NCBI RefSeq assembly: GCF_023278185.1
Contig: NZ_CP066356.1
Span: forward strand, 2,038,001 to 2,102,000
DNA from: Bradyrhizobium elkanii USDA 76
Lineage (GTDB): Bacteria > Pseudomonadota > Alphaproteobacteria > Rhizobiales > Xanthobacteraceae
DNA: 64,000 nt
Direction of reading: 5' to 3'
Shown: one piece after another, positions 35,029-44,142 of the stretch
Layout of the letters: the number at the start of each line of letters is the position of its first letter
How positions within the stretch are numbered: the stretch's first letter is position 1
Notes under the pieces: generated by a model
The model's database searches: none
What the model was told of the DNA's origin: nothing
The model's input: the letters and a program-made list of their open reading frames with translations, nothing else
Made by a program: the position numbers and the translations under genes

Positions 35029-35862
35029 CTAGCGTGCGCCGATCGCCTTGAATTTGCGAACCTGATCCGTCAGCGCCCGCTCGACCGGCAGGCGCTCCAT
35101 CGAGGAGGCGCCGTAGAAGCCGTGGCAGTTGCGGGTCTGCTTCATGATGAAATCGGCATCGGCGGGGTCCGCGATCGGACCGCCATGCGCGAGCACGATA
35201 ATGTTCGAATTGACGCTGAGGGCGGCCTCGGCCCAGGCCTCGATGCGGGCAGGGCAGTCGGCAAGTCTTGGCGCGGTCTGCGCGCCGATCGTGCCGCCGG
35301 TGGTCAGGCCCATGTGGCAGACGATGATGTCGGCGCCGGCGATCGCCATCGCGGCGGCTTCCTGCTCGCTGAACACATAGGGCGTGGTCAGCATATTCTT
35401 CTCATGCGCCTTCGCGATCATGTCGATCTCGAGCGCATAGGACATTCCGGTCTCTTCGAGATTGGCGCGGAAGGTGCCGTCGATCAGGCCGACGGTCGGG
35501 AAGTTCTGCACGCCAGCAAAGCCGAGCGCCTTGAGCTGGTCGAGGAACACATCCATGTCGCGGAACGGATCGGTGCCGTTGACGCCGGCGAGCACCGGCG
35601 TTTTGGTCACGACCGGCAGCACCTCGCCGGCCATCTCGACGACGATCGCGTTGGCATCGCCATAGGGCATCAGGCCGGCGAGCGAGCCACGGCCGGCCAT
35701 GCGGTAGCGGCCGGAATTGTAGATCACGATCAGGTCGACGCCGCCGGCCTCCTCGCATTTCGCCGACAGTCCCGTGCCGGCACCGCCCCCGACGATCGGC
35801 TCGCCGCGTGCGATCATGGCGTGAAACCTCTTCAACAGCGCCGTGCGTTCAAACCTGGCCAT
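35029..35862 (-). CDS. Phosphoenolpyruvate-hydrolase-family TIM-barrel protein
   Basis: The 277-residue protein is a TIM barrel of the PEP_hydrolase/TIM-barrel signal-transduction family: [20 protein letters not shown], then [37 protein letters not shown] and [16 protein letters not shown]. Its plant counterpart is the C-terminal part of Tm-1-like proteins, whose N-terminal part is the UPF0261 domain. Here the UPF0261 domain is encoded by the gene just upstream (3-bp gap), so the two probably act as a complex. The substrate is unknown despite the family name. Confidence 0.88.
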   Translation of the reverse strand: MARFERTALLKRFHAMIARGEPIVGGGAGTGLSAKCEEAGGVDLIVIYNSGRYRMAGRGSLAGLMPYGDANAIVVEMAGEVLPVVTKTPVLAGVNGTDPFRDMDVFLDQLKALGFAGVQNFPTVGLIDGTFRANLEETGMSYALEIDMIAKAHEKNMLTTPYVFSEQEAAAMAIAGADIIVCHMGLTTGGTIGAQTAPRLADCPARIEAWAEAALSVNSNIIVLAHGGPIADPADADFIMKQTRNCHGFYGASSMERLPVERALTDQVRKFKAIGAR

Positions 35863-35865
35863 TGG

Positions 35866-38076
35866 TCACCTCGCGACTCTCCGCCGACCACCGGCGCGTC
35901 CGAGCAAGGGGCGGAACGCGCTGACGATGGCGGCGGTGAACTCGGGATCGTTGATGTTGCGCTTGATGCGGATGATCTGCCGGTTGCCGGTCTGGCGCAC
36001 GGTGCGCTCCAGCGCGCGGAACAACGCCGCATCGGCCTCCGGGTCCCAGAACGGCTGGCCGGGTGCATCGAGCGCGGAGACGCCGCCCTCGGCCAGGAAG
36101 AAGCGCACCGGTCCGTCCATCTGGTTGAGCCGTTCGCCGATCCAGCGGCCCATGTGCTCGTTCTCTTCCGGCGTGGTCCGCATCAACGTGACCTGCGGAT
36201 TGTGGACGTGGAATTTGCGTTGCCGATAGCGCTCCGGGATCGTGTCGGGTGCGCCGAAGTTCACCATGTCAAGCGCGCCGACCGAGCCGACATAGGGCAC
36301 GCGGCTGCGGATGATGGCGCCGAAGCGATCCTCGGTCGCCGGGAACACGCCGCCCATCAGCAGGTCGCAGACCTCGGTCGTGGTGAGGTCGATCACGCCG
36401 GCGAGTTGCCCGGACTCGACCAGCTTCTCCATCGAGCGGCCGCCGACGCCGGTGGCGTGGAAGACGAGGCACTCGAAATCCTCGCGCAGGTCGGCCGCAA
36501 TCCTCTGCACGGCCGGCGTGGTGACGCCGAACATGGTGATGCCGATCGCCGGAAGATGAGCGCCTGCATCGCGCTGCTTGCCGGCCTGCTCATCGAGCCG
36601 CGCCTTGACCATACCGACCAGCGCATTCGCGCCGTTGCCGAGCACCGTGCGCGAAATCGAGTTGAGACCCTGCACGTCGGTCACCGAATACATCATGGTG
36701 ATGTCGGCGGGACCGACATAGGGACCGACGTCGCCGGACGCGACCGAGGAGATGATCAGCTTCGGCATGCCAACGGGCAGCGCGCGCATACCGGGCGCGA
36801 CCAGCGATGCGCCGCCGGAGCCGCCCGCGGAGATGATCCCGGCGATATTGCCCTGGCGGCGCAGCCATCGCTCGAAGGCGTCCGCCATCGCCGTCACCGA
36901 GGCGCCGCGATCGGCGCCGAACACGCCGGAGCCGCCGCGGCCGTGGTTCAGTGCGATCTCCTGCGCGGTCACATCGCAGCTCGCCGCCTTGCCGCTGGTC
37001 GAGACGTCGACCAGTCGGGTGCGCAGGCCGCTGCCGGCGATAATATCGCGGATGAAGCGCAGCTCGGCACCCTTGGTGTCGAGCGTGCCGACGATGAGGA
37101 CGACCGGAGGCCCGGAAGTTCGGGAGGTCGTCGGTTCGCGTCGCTGCCGCGTTGCCTCCTCGAGCCGCGTGACCCCGGCGGACTGCGTCCGCGCGGCGGC
37201 CTCGATGCGGGCGATCGGCACCGGCTGCGACCAGCGGGTCGGCAGCACCGGATTGGAGATGTAGATGCGTGTCGGCCCCTTGCGTTCGGGCTGCGGCGCA
37301 CCGGCCGCTTCAGCCTTCGCCGGCGCTGGCTCGGCGTCGGTCTCGTCGGCGCCATGGGTGCCGACACCCAGCAACCGCTGCTGCAGCTCGCGGTCGCTTG
37401 CAAGGCGCGCGGAATCGATGATGCGGTTGATCCGGCCATTGACCATGATGGCGACGTTGCGCGACACCGCCGTCGCCACGCCGATGTTCTGCTCGATGAC
37501 CAGGACGGAGATGTCGCCTTCGTCGCCGAGGCGCAGCAGCATGTCCTCGACCTGGGCGACGATCACGGGCGCGAGGCCTTCGGTCGGCTCGTCCATGATC
37601 AAGAGATGCGGATTGGTCAGCAGCGCGCGCGCGATCGCGAGCATCTGCTGCTCGCCGCCGGACAGCTGGTTGCCGCCATTGCTCTTGCGCTCGGCGAGGC
37701 GCGGGAAGGTGTCGTAGATCCGCTCGATGGTCCAGGCGCCGCGGCGCAATCCGCCGGCGAGGGCAAGGTGCTCGTCGACGGTCAGCGAGCGCCACAGGCG
37801 GCGGCCCTGCGGCACATAGCCGACGCCGAGCCGGGCGATCCGCGCCGGATTGAGCCGCGTGACCTCCTCGCCGCGGATCCGGATCGAGCCGCCGCTGGCA
37901 CGCACGAGGCCCATGATCGCCTTGCACAGCGTGGTTTTGCCCATGCCGTTGCGGCCGACCACCGAGAACACGCCGGACTCGAGCGTGAGATCGACGCCCT
38001 GCAACGCGTGCGAATGGCCGTAATAGACGTCGAGGCCTTTCACCTCGAGTGCGGGCACGGCGCGACGGTCATTCAT
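35866..38076 (-). CDS. LivF-type ABC ATPase fused to a Tm-1-like (UPF0261) domain
   Basis: The 736-residue protein has two parts. Residues 1-240 form a complete LivF ATPase: Walker A GRNGMGKT 41-48, Q-loop Q90, signature LSGGEQ 138-143, Walker B LLIMDEP 158-164. After an Ala/Pro/Glu/Arg-rich linker (~240-322) residues 325-736 are a UPF0261/Tm-1-like ATP-binding domain, starting VVLIVGTLDTKGAELRFIRD and containing SAGGSGGASLVAPGMRALPV and SSVASGDVGPYVGPADITMM. I know of LivF and UPF0261 only as separate proteins. It overlaps livG by 8 bp, and the reading frame is continuous across the linker. Confidence 0.92.
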   Translation of the reverse strand: MNDRRAVPALEVKGLDVYYGHSHALQGVDLTLESGVFSVVGRNGMGKTTLCKAIMGLVRASGGSIRIRGEEVTRLNPARIARLGVGYVPQGRRLWRSLTVDEHLALAGGLRRGAWTIERIYDTFPRLAERKSNGGNQLSGGEQQMLAIARALLTNPHLLIMDEPTEGLAPVIVAQVEDMLLRLGDEGDISVLVIEQNIGVATAVSRNVAIMVNGRINRIIDSARLASDRELQQRLLGVGTHGADETDAEPAPAKAEAAGAPQPERKGPTRIYISNPVLPTRWSQPVPIARIEAAARTQSAGVTRLEEATRQRREPTTSRTSGPPVVLIVGTLDTKGAELRFIRDIIAGSGLRTRLVDVSTSGKAASCDVTAQEIALNHGRGGSGVFGADRGASVTAMADAFERWLRRQGNIAGIISAGGSGGASLVAPGMRALPVGMPKLIISSVASGDVGPYVGPADITMMYSVTDVQGLNSISRTVLGNGANALVGMVKARLDEQAGKQRDAGAHLPAIGITMFGVTTPAVQRIAADLREDFECLVFHATGVGGRSMEKLVESGQLAGVIDLTTTEVCDLLMGGVFPATEDRFGAIIRSRVPYVGSVGALDMVNFGAPDTIPERYRQRKFHVHNPQVTLMRTTPEENEHMGRWIGERLNQMDGPVRFFLAEGGVSALDAPGQPFWDPEADAALFRALERTVRQTGNRQIIRIKRNINDPEFTAAIVSAFRPLLGRAGGRRRVAR

Positions 38077-38851
38077 GGCCGCCTCCGAGATAAAGCTCCT
38101 GCACCTCGGGATCGGATTCGATCTCGCGCGGCAGGCCTTCCTTGAAGATGCGGCCGTTGTGCATCATCGTCACGCTCTCGACGACGCGCAGCGCGACGTC
38201 CATGTCGTGCTCGATGATGATGTAGCCGATATGCGCCGGCAGCGAGGTCAGGATCTCGATCAGCTCGCGCCGTTCGGTCCGCGACAATCCCGCCGCCGGC
38301 TCGTCGAACAGGATGAAGCGCGGCGCGCCGGCGAGCGCCAGCGCGATCTCGAGCTGCCGCTGCTGGCCATGTGCGAGCTCGGCGACGCGCTGGTCCTTCA
38401 CGCCGCTGAGGTGCACCGCCTGCACCAGCGTTTCGGTCGCGTGCATCAGCGCATCGTTCTGCCCCGGGCGCAGGAACGAGAAGCGGCCGCGCGAGACGCC
38501 GCGGCAGGCGAGGTAGACATTGTCCTGCACGGTCAGGCCGGGGAACAGTGCCGAGATCTGATAGGTGCGGCGCAAGCCCCGGCGGATCCGCTCATAGGGA
38601 GGGAATTGGGTGATGTCCTCGCCGAAGAAGCGGATCGTGCCGGAGGAGGGCGGAAAGTCGCCGGTAATGCAGTTGAACAGCGTCGTTTTGCCGGCGCCGT
38701 TCGAGCCGAGCACCGCGCGCCTTTCGCCGGGCCGCACCGTGATGGTGACATCGGTCAGCGCCGCCAGCGCGCCGAACAGCCGCGTCACGCCGCGCAGCTC
38801 GAGCGCCGCGCCGGCGCCGACCACGGACAGCCGCTGCGCGACGCTATCCAT
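38069..38851 (-). CDS. LivG-type ABC transporter ATP-binding protein
   Basis: The 260-residue ATPase has Walker A GSNGAGKTTLFNCI, the LivG-type signature LAHGQQRQLEIALALAG, Walker B FILFDEPAAGLSRTERRELI and the switch histidine in YIIIEHDMDVALRVVE. It is the partner of the LivF half of the downstream fusion and powers the LivH/LivM channel in the inner membrane. It overlaps both neighbours by 8 bp. Confidence 0.94.
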   Translation of the reverse strand: MDSVAQRLSVVGAGAALELRGVTRLFGALAALTDVTITVRPGERRAVLGSNGAGKTTLFNCITGDFPPSSGTIRFFGEDITQFPPYERIRRGLRRTYQISALFPGLTVQDNVYLACRGVSRGRFSFLRPGQNDALMHATETLVQAVHLSGVKDQRVAELAHGQQRQLEIALALAGAPRFILFDEPAAGLSRTERRELIEILTSLPAHIGYIIIEHDMDVALRVVESVTMMHNGRIFKEGLPREIESDPEVQELYLGGGHE

Positions 38852-39929
38852 GGCCGCCTCCGCCTGAACGTTTCGTCGAGGACGCGCTGCGGCGCCGCCA
38901 GCGTTCCCACAGGCCGATCACGCCGTCGGACGACCAGAACACGATGGCGAGGAAGCCGAGCCCGATCAGCAGCCGGAAGCGGTTGCCGTCGAGGCCGAAC
39001 TTGATCAGCACGTCGAGCGCGAAGGTCCGCAGCAGCACGAAGATCAGCGCGCCGATGAAGGGTCCGATCGGCCGCGTGATGCCGCCGACCACGGCGATGA
39101 TCAGGACGTCGATGCAGGCGCCGACGCTGACCGAGCCGGGCGAGATCTGCCGGTAGTTCCAGACCTGCAGCACGCCGCCGAGCGCGGCGATGAAGGCGGC
39201 GAAGGCGTAGGCCGCAATGCGGTGCGCATTGGGGTTGAAGCCGAGCGCCGCCATGCGGCGGGAATTGTCGCGGACGCCCTGCAACGCGAGGCCGAACGGC
39301 GCGCGCGAGACATACTGGACGGCGAAGTAGCAGATCGCGGCGACGCCGAGCGTGACATAATAGAAGGCGATATCGGCGCGCCAGTCGACGCCCCAGAAAT
39401 ACGGCGTCGCGACGGTGTTGATGCCGGTGTGGCCGTTGAAGATCGCCCAATTCTGGTTGGTGAAGTAGTAGAACGCGGCGCCGATCGCCAGCGTAATCAT
39501 GATGGTGTAGATGCCCTCGGTGCGCACCGCGAGCGCGCCGCCGAGCGTGCCGAACAGCGTCGCCAGCGCCAGCGCCATCGGGGTCGCCAGCCACCACGGC
39601 CAGCCGAGGCTGATATTGGCGTTGCCGCTCACGCCGAACACCGCAACCATGTAGCCGGCGAAGCCCGCGATCGTGAGCTGCATCAGGCTGACCATGCCGC
39701 CATAGCCGGCGAGGAACATCAGGCTGAGCGCGATGATGCCGAGGATCAGCGTGGTGGCGAAGATCTCGATCAGGAAGAAGCCGTTGGCGATCAGCGGCAT
39801 GATCACGAGGATCAGCGCGACCAGCCAGGCCACAGGGTTCTGGAATTCCGGCCAGGCACGGACCAAGGCGCGGCGGGTCGCGTTGGCGGATGGATCGGGG
39901 CGGAATTGGGTGCTCTGGAGCAGCGACAT
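38844..39929 (-). CDS. LivM-type ABC transporter permease
   Basis: The 361-residue protein has about ten hydrophobic segments beginning with PVAWLVALILVIMPLIANGF. It carries the LivM cytoplasmic-loop motif (GPFGLALQGVRDNSRRMAAL, then GFNPNAHRIAAYAFAAFIAA). It forms the channel with LivH. The N-terminal ~25 residues are hydrophilic. It lies 3 bp after livH and overlaps livG. Confidence 0.94.
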   Translation of the reverse strand: MSLLQSTQFRPDPSANATRRALVRAWPEFQNPVAWLVALILVIMPLIANGFFLIEIFATTLILGIIALSLMFLAGYGGMVSLMQLTIAGFAGYMVAVFGVSGNANISLGWPWWLATPMALALATLFGTLGGALAVRTEGIYTIMITLAIGAAFYYFTNQNWAIFNGHTGINTVATPYFWGVDWRADIAFYYVTLGVAAICYFAVQYVSRAPFGLALQGVRDNSRRMAALGFNPNAHRIAAYAFAAFIAALGGVLQVWNYRQISPGSVSVGACIDVLIIAVVGGITRPIGPFIGALIFVLLRTFALDVLIKFGLDGNRFRLLIGLGFLAIVFWSSDGVIGLWERWRRRSASSTKRSGGGGHG

Positions 39930-39932
39930 CGG

Positions 39933-40943
39933 TCATCGCCTCGCGAGCAGGCCCTGCGGCCGCAGCGCCAGCACCAGCACCATGATCAGGAAGGTGACGA
40001 CGATGGCGTAGGTCGGGATGTAGACCGAGCCGAGCTGCTCGGCGAGGCCGATGATGACTGCGCCGAGCGCCGCTCCCGGGATCGAGCCCATGCCGCCGAC
40101 GATCACGACGACGAGGGAGGCGAGCAGGAACCGCGTATCCTCGCCCGGCGACAGCGACTGGAAGGTGCCGCCGACCACGCCGGCAATGCCGGCAAGGCCC
40201 GCGCCGAGCGCGAACACCAGCACGAACACCAGCTGGATCCGCACCCCGGTCGCGGCCAGGATGTCGCGGTCGTCGACGCCCGCGCGCACGATCATGCCGA
40301 TCCGGGTGCGGTTGAGCGCCAGCCACATCGCGATTCCGATCACGACGGAGGCCGCGAAGATCACCAGCCGCACCAGCGGATATTGCAGATAGACCGGCTC
40401 GCCCGATGATTTGATCGCGGTCAGCAACGGCAGTTGGATCGGGCCGATCAGCCAGCTCGGGGTCTGGATCTGGTAGAAGTCGCCTCCGAACACCCAGAGC
40501 ATCAGATCGGCGAACACGATCGAGAGCCCGATCGTCACCATGGTCTGCCTGAGGTCCTGACCCTCCATGCGCCGGAACACCACGAGCTGCAGGATCACGC
40601 CGACCAGCGCCACCGCGACGAAGGCGACGATGAAGCTGAGGAGCCACGACCCGGTCCAGCTGCTGATCGCGTAGCCGACATAGCCGCCGAACAGATAGAG
40701 CGAGCCGTGCGCAAGGTTGACGTTGCGCATCAGGCCGAAGATCAGCGTGAAGCCGCTGGCCACCAGGAAGTACAGCCCGCCGAGCGTGATGCCGTTCAGC
40801 ACCGCGTTGAGGAACACGCGCTTGCGGCCGATCGCGGCCTCCAGCCCCGGCGGCCAGATCGCGACCACCAGCCACGCGAGCACCGCGACCGCGATGATCA
40901 CGATCAGCGCCCAGGCCGGATGGCGTTCGATGAACCTAGCCAT
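39933..40943 (-). CDS. LivH-type ABC transporter permease
   Basis: The 336-residue protein has an N-terminal membrane segment (WALIVIIAVAVLAWLVVAIW) ahead of the usual eight, and shows the LivH landmarks NAVLNGITLGGLYFLVASGF, MRNVNLAHGSLYLFGGYVGY and a coupling loop with RTRIGMIVRAGVDDRDILAA. With LivM it imports the operon's substrate, delivered by the binding protein encoded at 42019-43269. Confidence 0.94.
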   Translation of the reverse strand: MARFIERHPAWALIVIIAVAVLAWLVVAIWPPGLEAAIGRKRVFLNAVLNGITLGGLYFLVASGFTLIFGLMRNVNLAHGSLYLFGGYVGYAISSWTGSWLLSFIVAFVAVALVGVILQLVVFRRMEGQDLRQTMVTIGLSIVFADLMLWVFGGDFYQIQTPSWLIGPIQLPLLTAIKSSGEPVYLQYPLVRLVIFAASVVIGIAMWLALNRTRIGMIVRAGVDDRDILAATGVRIQLVFVLVFALGAGLAGIAGVVGGTFQSLSPGEDTRFLLASLVVVIVGGMGSIPGAALGAVIIGLAEQLGSVYIPTYAIVVTFLIMVLVLALRPQGLLARR

Positions 40944-41063
40944 CTCCGTCGCGTTCCCTCACTGGTCGCGGCCGTCTGCCGGGCCGCGTGTCCAATATCC
41001 TATCGAGGGCGAAAGCTCAGGATTTGATCGACAGTATCTTTTATCGTGTGCTCCGGAACTGCT

Positions 41064-41882
41064 TCACGGCCGCAACACCTTGGCGGCGCGGCGATAGTCG
41101 GTCGGCGCCATGCCGACATTGGCGGCGAAGAAGCGGGTGAAGCCGCTCTGCGAGGAGAAGCCGAGGTCGAAGCCGATATCGGCGATCGGCGTCTCGGTCG
41201 CCACCAGCGCATCCAGCGCCTGTTCCATGATCAGCGTGTTCATGTAGAGGTGAGGGGTGACGCCGGTCTGGGTGCGGAACAGCCGGTAGAAATGCGGCCG
41301 CGACAGCCCGGCCTCGCGCGCGATCGCATCGAGCTCGATCTCGGCGCCGGGGCTTTCCGACATCAGCTTGATCGATTTGCGCACCCTGAAATCGGTCACC
41401 GCGGCCGCCGCGCGCGCGTCCTGCGCCGCCTGCCAGCTCTCCTCGTAGCAGGAGTCGATCAGCTGCCGGAGCTCGCAATCGAGGCTGCGCAGCGACGGCG
41501 CGCCGCACACCAGTGCTGCGGTGCGGCGGATCAGCCGGTCGAGCGCTTCGGTGCGCGGAAAGAAGGTGCGGCCGAACCGCAGCCCCTGTGCCGTCGCGGG
41601 CTGCGGCGCGAACCATTCGGCGTTGACATAGAGCACGAAGAAGATCGCGCCGTGGTCCATGTCGGTCGGCAGAAAATTGTGCGGTTCCCACGGGTTGACC
41701 GCGACCACGGTATCGTCCTTGAGCAGCAGCCGTTGCTCCGAGACGTCGATCTGCGCCGGCGTTCCGCCGACATGAAAGATCAGATGCCCTTCGCGATGCG
41801 CATGCACGTTGAAGGGACGGTTCAACTGATAGACCGTCGCGCGACCGAACCGGCCGTGGAAGACGGCAAGCGCCCTGCTCAT
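41064..41882 (-). CDS. AraC-family transcriptional regulator
   Basis: The 272-residue protein has an N-terminal cupin-type sensing domain (RPFNVHAHREGHLIFHVGG, DTVVAVNPWEPHNF) and two C-terminal helix-turn-helix motifs (IELDAIAREAGLSRPHFYRL and TPIADIGFDLGFSSQSGFTR). It lies between the substrate-binding protein gene and livH on the same strand and is the obvious candidate activator of the whole cluster, responding to the imported compound. It is separated from its neighbours by 120 and 136 bp, so each block may have its own promoter. Confidence 0.9.
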   Translation of the reverse strand: MSRALAVFHGRFGRATVYQLNRPFNVHAHREGHLIFHVGGTPAQIDVSEQRLLLKDDTVVAVNPWEPHNFLPTDMDHGAIFFVLYVNAEWFAPQPATAQGLRFGRTFFPRTEALDRLIRRTAALVCGAPSLRSLDCELRQLIDSCYEESWQAAQDARAAAAVTDFRVRKSIKLMSESPGAEIELDAIAREAGLSRPHFYRLFRTQTGVTPHLYMNTLIMEQALDALVATETPIADIGFDLGFSSQSGFTRFFAANVGMAPTDYRRAAKVLRP

Positions 41883-42018
41883 GCCTCCCCTCCCGCGGGA
41901 TGTTCTTGTCTTTTCGACAAGCGTTCATCATCCGCCCGCGGAAAGCAAGGGCGAGCAGGGCGCATCATGCAACCGCGCGCCGTCGCCACGGTCGCGTGCT
42001 TGCACTGCAGCAAATACG

Positions 42019-43269
42019 TCAGTACTTCTTGCACTCCGGGACCGTGCGGCTCGGCAGGCCGATCTTGGCGAACACCGCCGGATCGTAGCCCAGCGTCTGG
42101 TTGACGTTCGGGATCACCTTGACGACCTTGCTGAACAGCGCGCCCTTGCCGTCATCGACCACCTCGGTGACGAAATTGGTGCCGATCGCCTGGCGGTTGG
42201 AGTCGAGCTTGATCTTGCCGTTCGGCGCGTCGATCTCGATCTTGGCCAGCGCCTCCTTGAGCTTGGCCTGGTTGTTGGAAAGATCGCCGTTGACCTGCCG
42301 CAGCGCCAGGATCAGCGCCATGGTCGAGCCGTAATAGTTGGTGGCGAGCAGCGACGGGCTCGGGAAGCGCTTGGCCGGCGGGAAGGCATCCTGATAAGCC
42401 TTCACGAATTTCTGCCAGCCCGGATCCTCCCAGGTATCGGCCTGGCCGCTCGCGGCGATGGTGCCGATCAGCGCGTTCTTGGCGTTGCCCTTCGACGACA
42501 GGATGGTCTGGTCGATCATGATCGAGCCGCCCATCAGATGCGCCTTGCCGCCGGCCTGCTGATATTGGTTGAGGAAGTTGACGGCATCGGCGCCGCCGAG
42601 GCCGAGATAGATCGCGTCGACGTCGTCGGGCAGCGCGGCGATCACCGAGGCAAAGTCCTTGGTGCCGAGCGGCACCCATTGCCGGTTGGTGACTTGGCCG
42701 CCGGCGCCGCAGAATTCGAGCACCAGGCCGAACACCTGAGTGTAGATGAAGGAGTAGTCTTCGCCGACGGTCGCGATCTTTCGATATCCCTTGGTCTCAT
42801 AGGCGTACTTGCCAAGGCCGACCTGCCACTGCGCGCCGTCCATGTTGAAGCGGAAGAAGTTCGGCGCCGGATCGACATAGGTCGTCTCCTGCGCGCCGGA
42901 GGCGGCGTTGACGAAGGTCAGCTCCGGATGGGTTTTTGCAAAATTCTTCACCGCGATGCCTTCGTCGCCGGACAGCGGCGACAGCAGGATCTGCACCTTG
43001 TCCTGCTCGATCAGCTTGCGCACCGCGCGCACCGCGGAATCCGGCGTCGCATCGGTCGAGGCGACGACGAATTCGAGCTCCTTGTCGCCGATCTTCTTGC
43101 CGAGCACGTTGAGCGCCGTCTGGTGGCCGCGCATGCCATCTTCGCCGAGCACCGTATAGGTGCCCTCGAGCGTCGCGGTGACGCCGACCTTGATCTTCTC
43201 CTGAGCGAACGCCGTGCCCGAAAGCAACAGGCTGCTCAACGCAATCAGTCCCAAACTGCCTTTCAACAT
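42019..43269 (-). CDS. ABC transporter substrate-binding protein (LivK-like)
   Basis: The 416-residue precursor has a signal peptide (MLKGSLGLIALSSLLLSG, then TAFA, cut before QEKIKVG) and the type I binding-protein fold: VGVTATLEGTYTVLGEDGMR, LSPLSGDEGIAVKNFAK, and KIATVGEDYSFIYTQVFGLV. It is longer than typical LivK (about 370). GGGAGGAG seven bases upstream fixes the ATG. It presumably delivers the ligand to the LivHMGF transporter encoded downstream. Nothing in the sequence identifies the ligand. Confidence 0.93.
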   Translation of the reverse strand: MLKGSLGLIALSSLLLSGTAFAQEKIKVGVTATLEGTYTVLGEDGMRGHQTALNVLGKKIGDKELEFVVASTDATPDSAVRAVRKLIEQDKVQILLSPLSGDEGIAVKNFAKTHPELTFVNAASGAQETTYVDPAPNFFRFNMDGAQWQVGLGKYAYETKGYRKIATVGEDYSFIYTQVFGLVLEFCGAGGQVTNRQWVPLGTKDFASVIAALPDDVDAIYLGLGGADAVNFLNQYQQAGGKAHLMGGSIMIDQTILSSKGNAKNALIGTIAASGQADTWEDPGWQKFVKAYQDAFPPAKRFPSPSLLATNYYGSTMALILALRQVNGDLSNNQAKLKEALAKIEIDAPNGKIKLDSNRQAIGTNFVTEVVDDGKGALFSKVVKVIPNVNQTLGYDPAVFAKIGLPSRTVPECKKY

Positions 43270-44142
43270 CGCGCTCCTCCCTCTGTGTTGTCGCCGGCGT
43301 CCACTTGGCGTGCGAAGGCTGATGGGCGTCCGGTTGTTGCCGGCAAAGCTAGCCGAAGGCGGGCGCGGCGCGGATGTCGTCGGCGCGCAATCGCTTAACG
43401 GGCAGTCTCATTTTGATTGTTGCGCCGCAGCGCGGTTCGCGACGCAATGCCGCGGAGCTTGTTCAGCGTCATCACCCGCGCATGCGGGTGATCCAGTATT
43501 CGAGAGACAGCGGTGCTGGAGCCGAGAGGCTGGGGCGTCCTGGATCGCCCGTCTTCTCGGGCATGATACCGGGGAGAATGAGAGCATACGACTCCCTCCC
43601 CGCGTCGTCCCTGCGAAAGCAGTATTGCGCTGCCGGTGAGTCATAGATGCGCATTCTCGCGACATGAATTGCCCGAGCTTTGGATTTCGTTTCGCCGCTC
43701 CGAGAGCAGAGGGCGCAGGGAAAGCCGGGTGCCGATCGCACCCATGGGCCCCGAGCAAAAGGTAGAAAGCTCGGGGGTAGGACCACAGGTGTAACCGGAA
43801 ACAACCCGGCTTTCCCTGCGCGATGGTTTTCGGCTTATACGTGCTCGCCCCGGTGAGACTGGGCTTTTTTGTCACCGTCTTCACAAGACGCACTCGCGTT
43901 TTGTGAAAAGACACCTGCCGCTAGGGCGTCAGGTCTGCACGACTTCGCCGTCCGCCGCATGCGCACTCGTCAGTTGCACACTCGGCGTCCACCGCATCTC
44001 ACCGCAACACCCGTGACGATGCGCAGCGCCCCTCGATCGGGTGAGACGGGGAAACCATACACCGAGTTGCTCTTCGGATAAAGCGAAATATTTTTTGCTG
44101 TGGGGCTTGCGTCGTCGGGCAAATCGGTGGCAAGGGGCACGC
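43270..44142. other. Intergenic mosaic of structured repeats, no gene
   Basis: No credible gene is present. A 9-bp hairpin (ATCACCCGC 43471-43479 with GCGGGTGAT 43484-43492) marks a REP-like unit, and 43713-43821 forms a long nested hairpin described separately. Downstream, 43820-44060 has the look of a conserved repeat without coding character. The promoter of the binding-protein gene must lie near 43270-43400. Confidence 0.55.
43713..43821 (+). ncRNA. Candidate structured RNA / repeat element with nested hairpins
   Basis: A perfect 18-bp stem joins GCGCAGGGAAAGCCGGGT (43713-43730) to its complement at 43804-43821. Inside it, CCCCGAGC (43749-43756) pairs with GCTCGGGG (43769-43776). The strand is not established. 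It resembles an intergenic element I recall as repeated in Bradyrhizobium and relatives; whether it is transcribed is unknown. Confidence 0.45.

Noticed and set aside
34816..38145. Plus-strand open frame of about 1100 codons opposite the LivF-Tm-1 fusion
   Set aside because: No recognisable motifs, and the opposite strand encodes intact Walker motifs and the UPF0261 hallmark.
43408..43914. Open frame of 168 codons in the 43-44 kb intergenic region
   Set aside because: It runs through palindromic repeat elements and has no ribosome site or protein motif.
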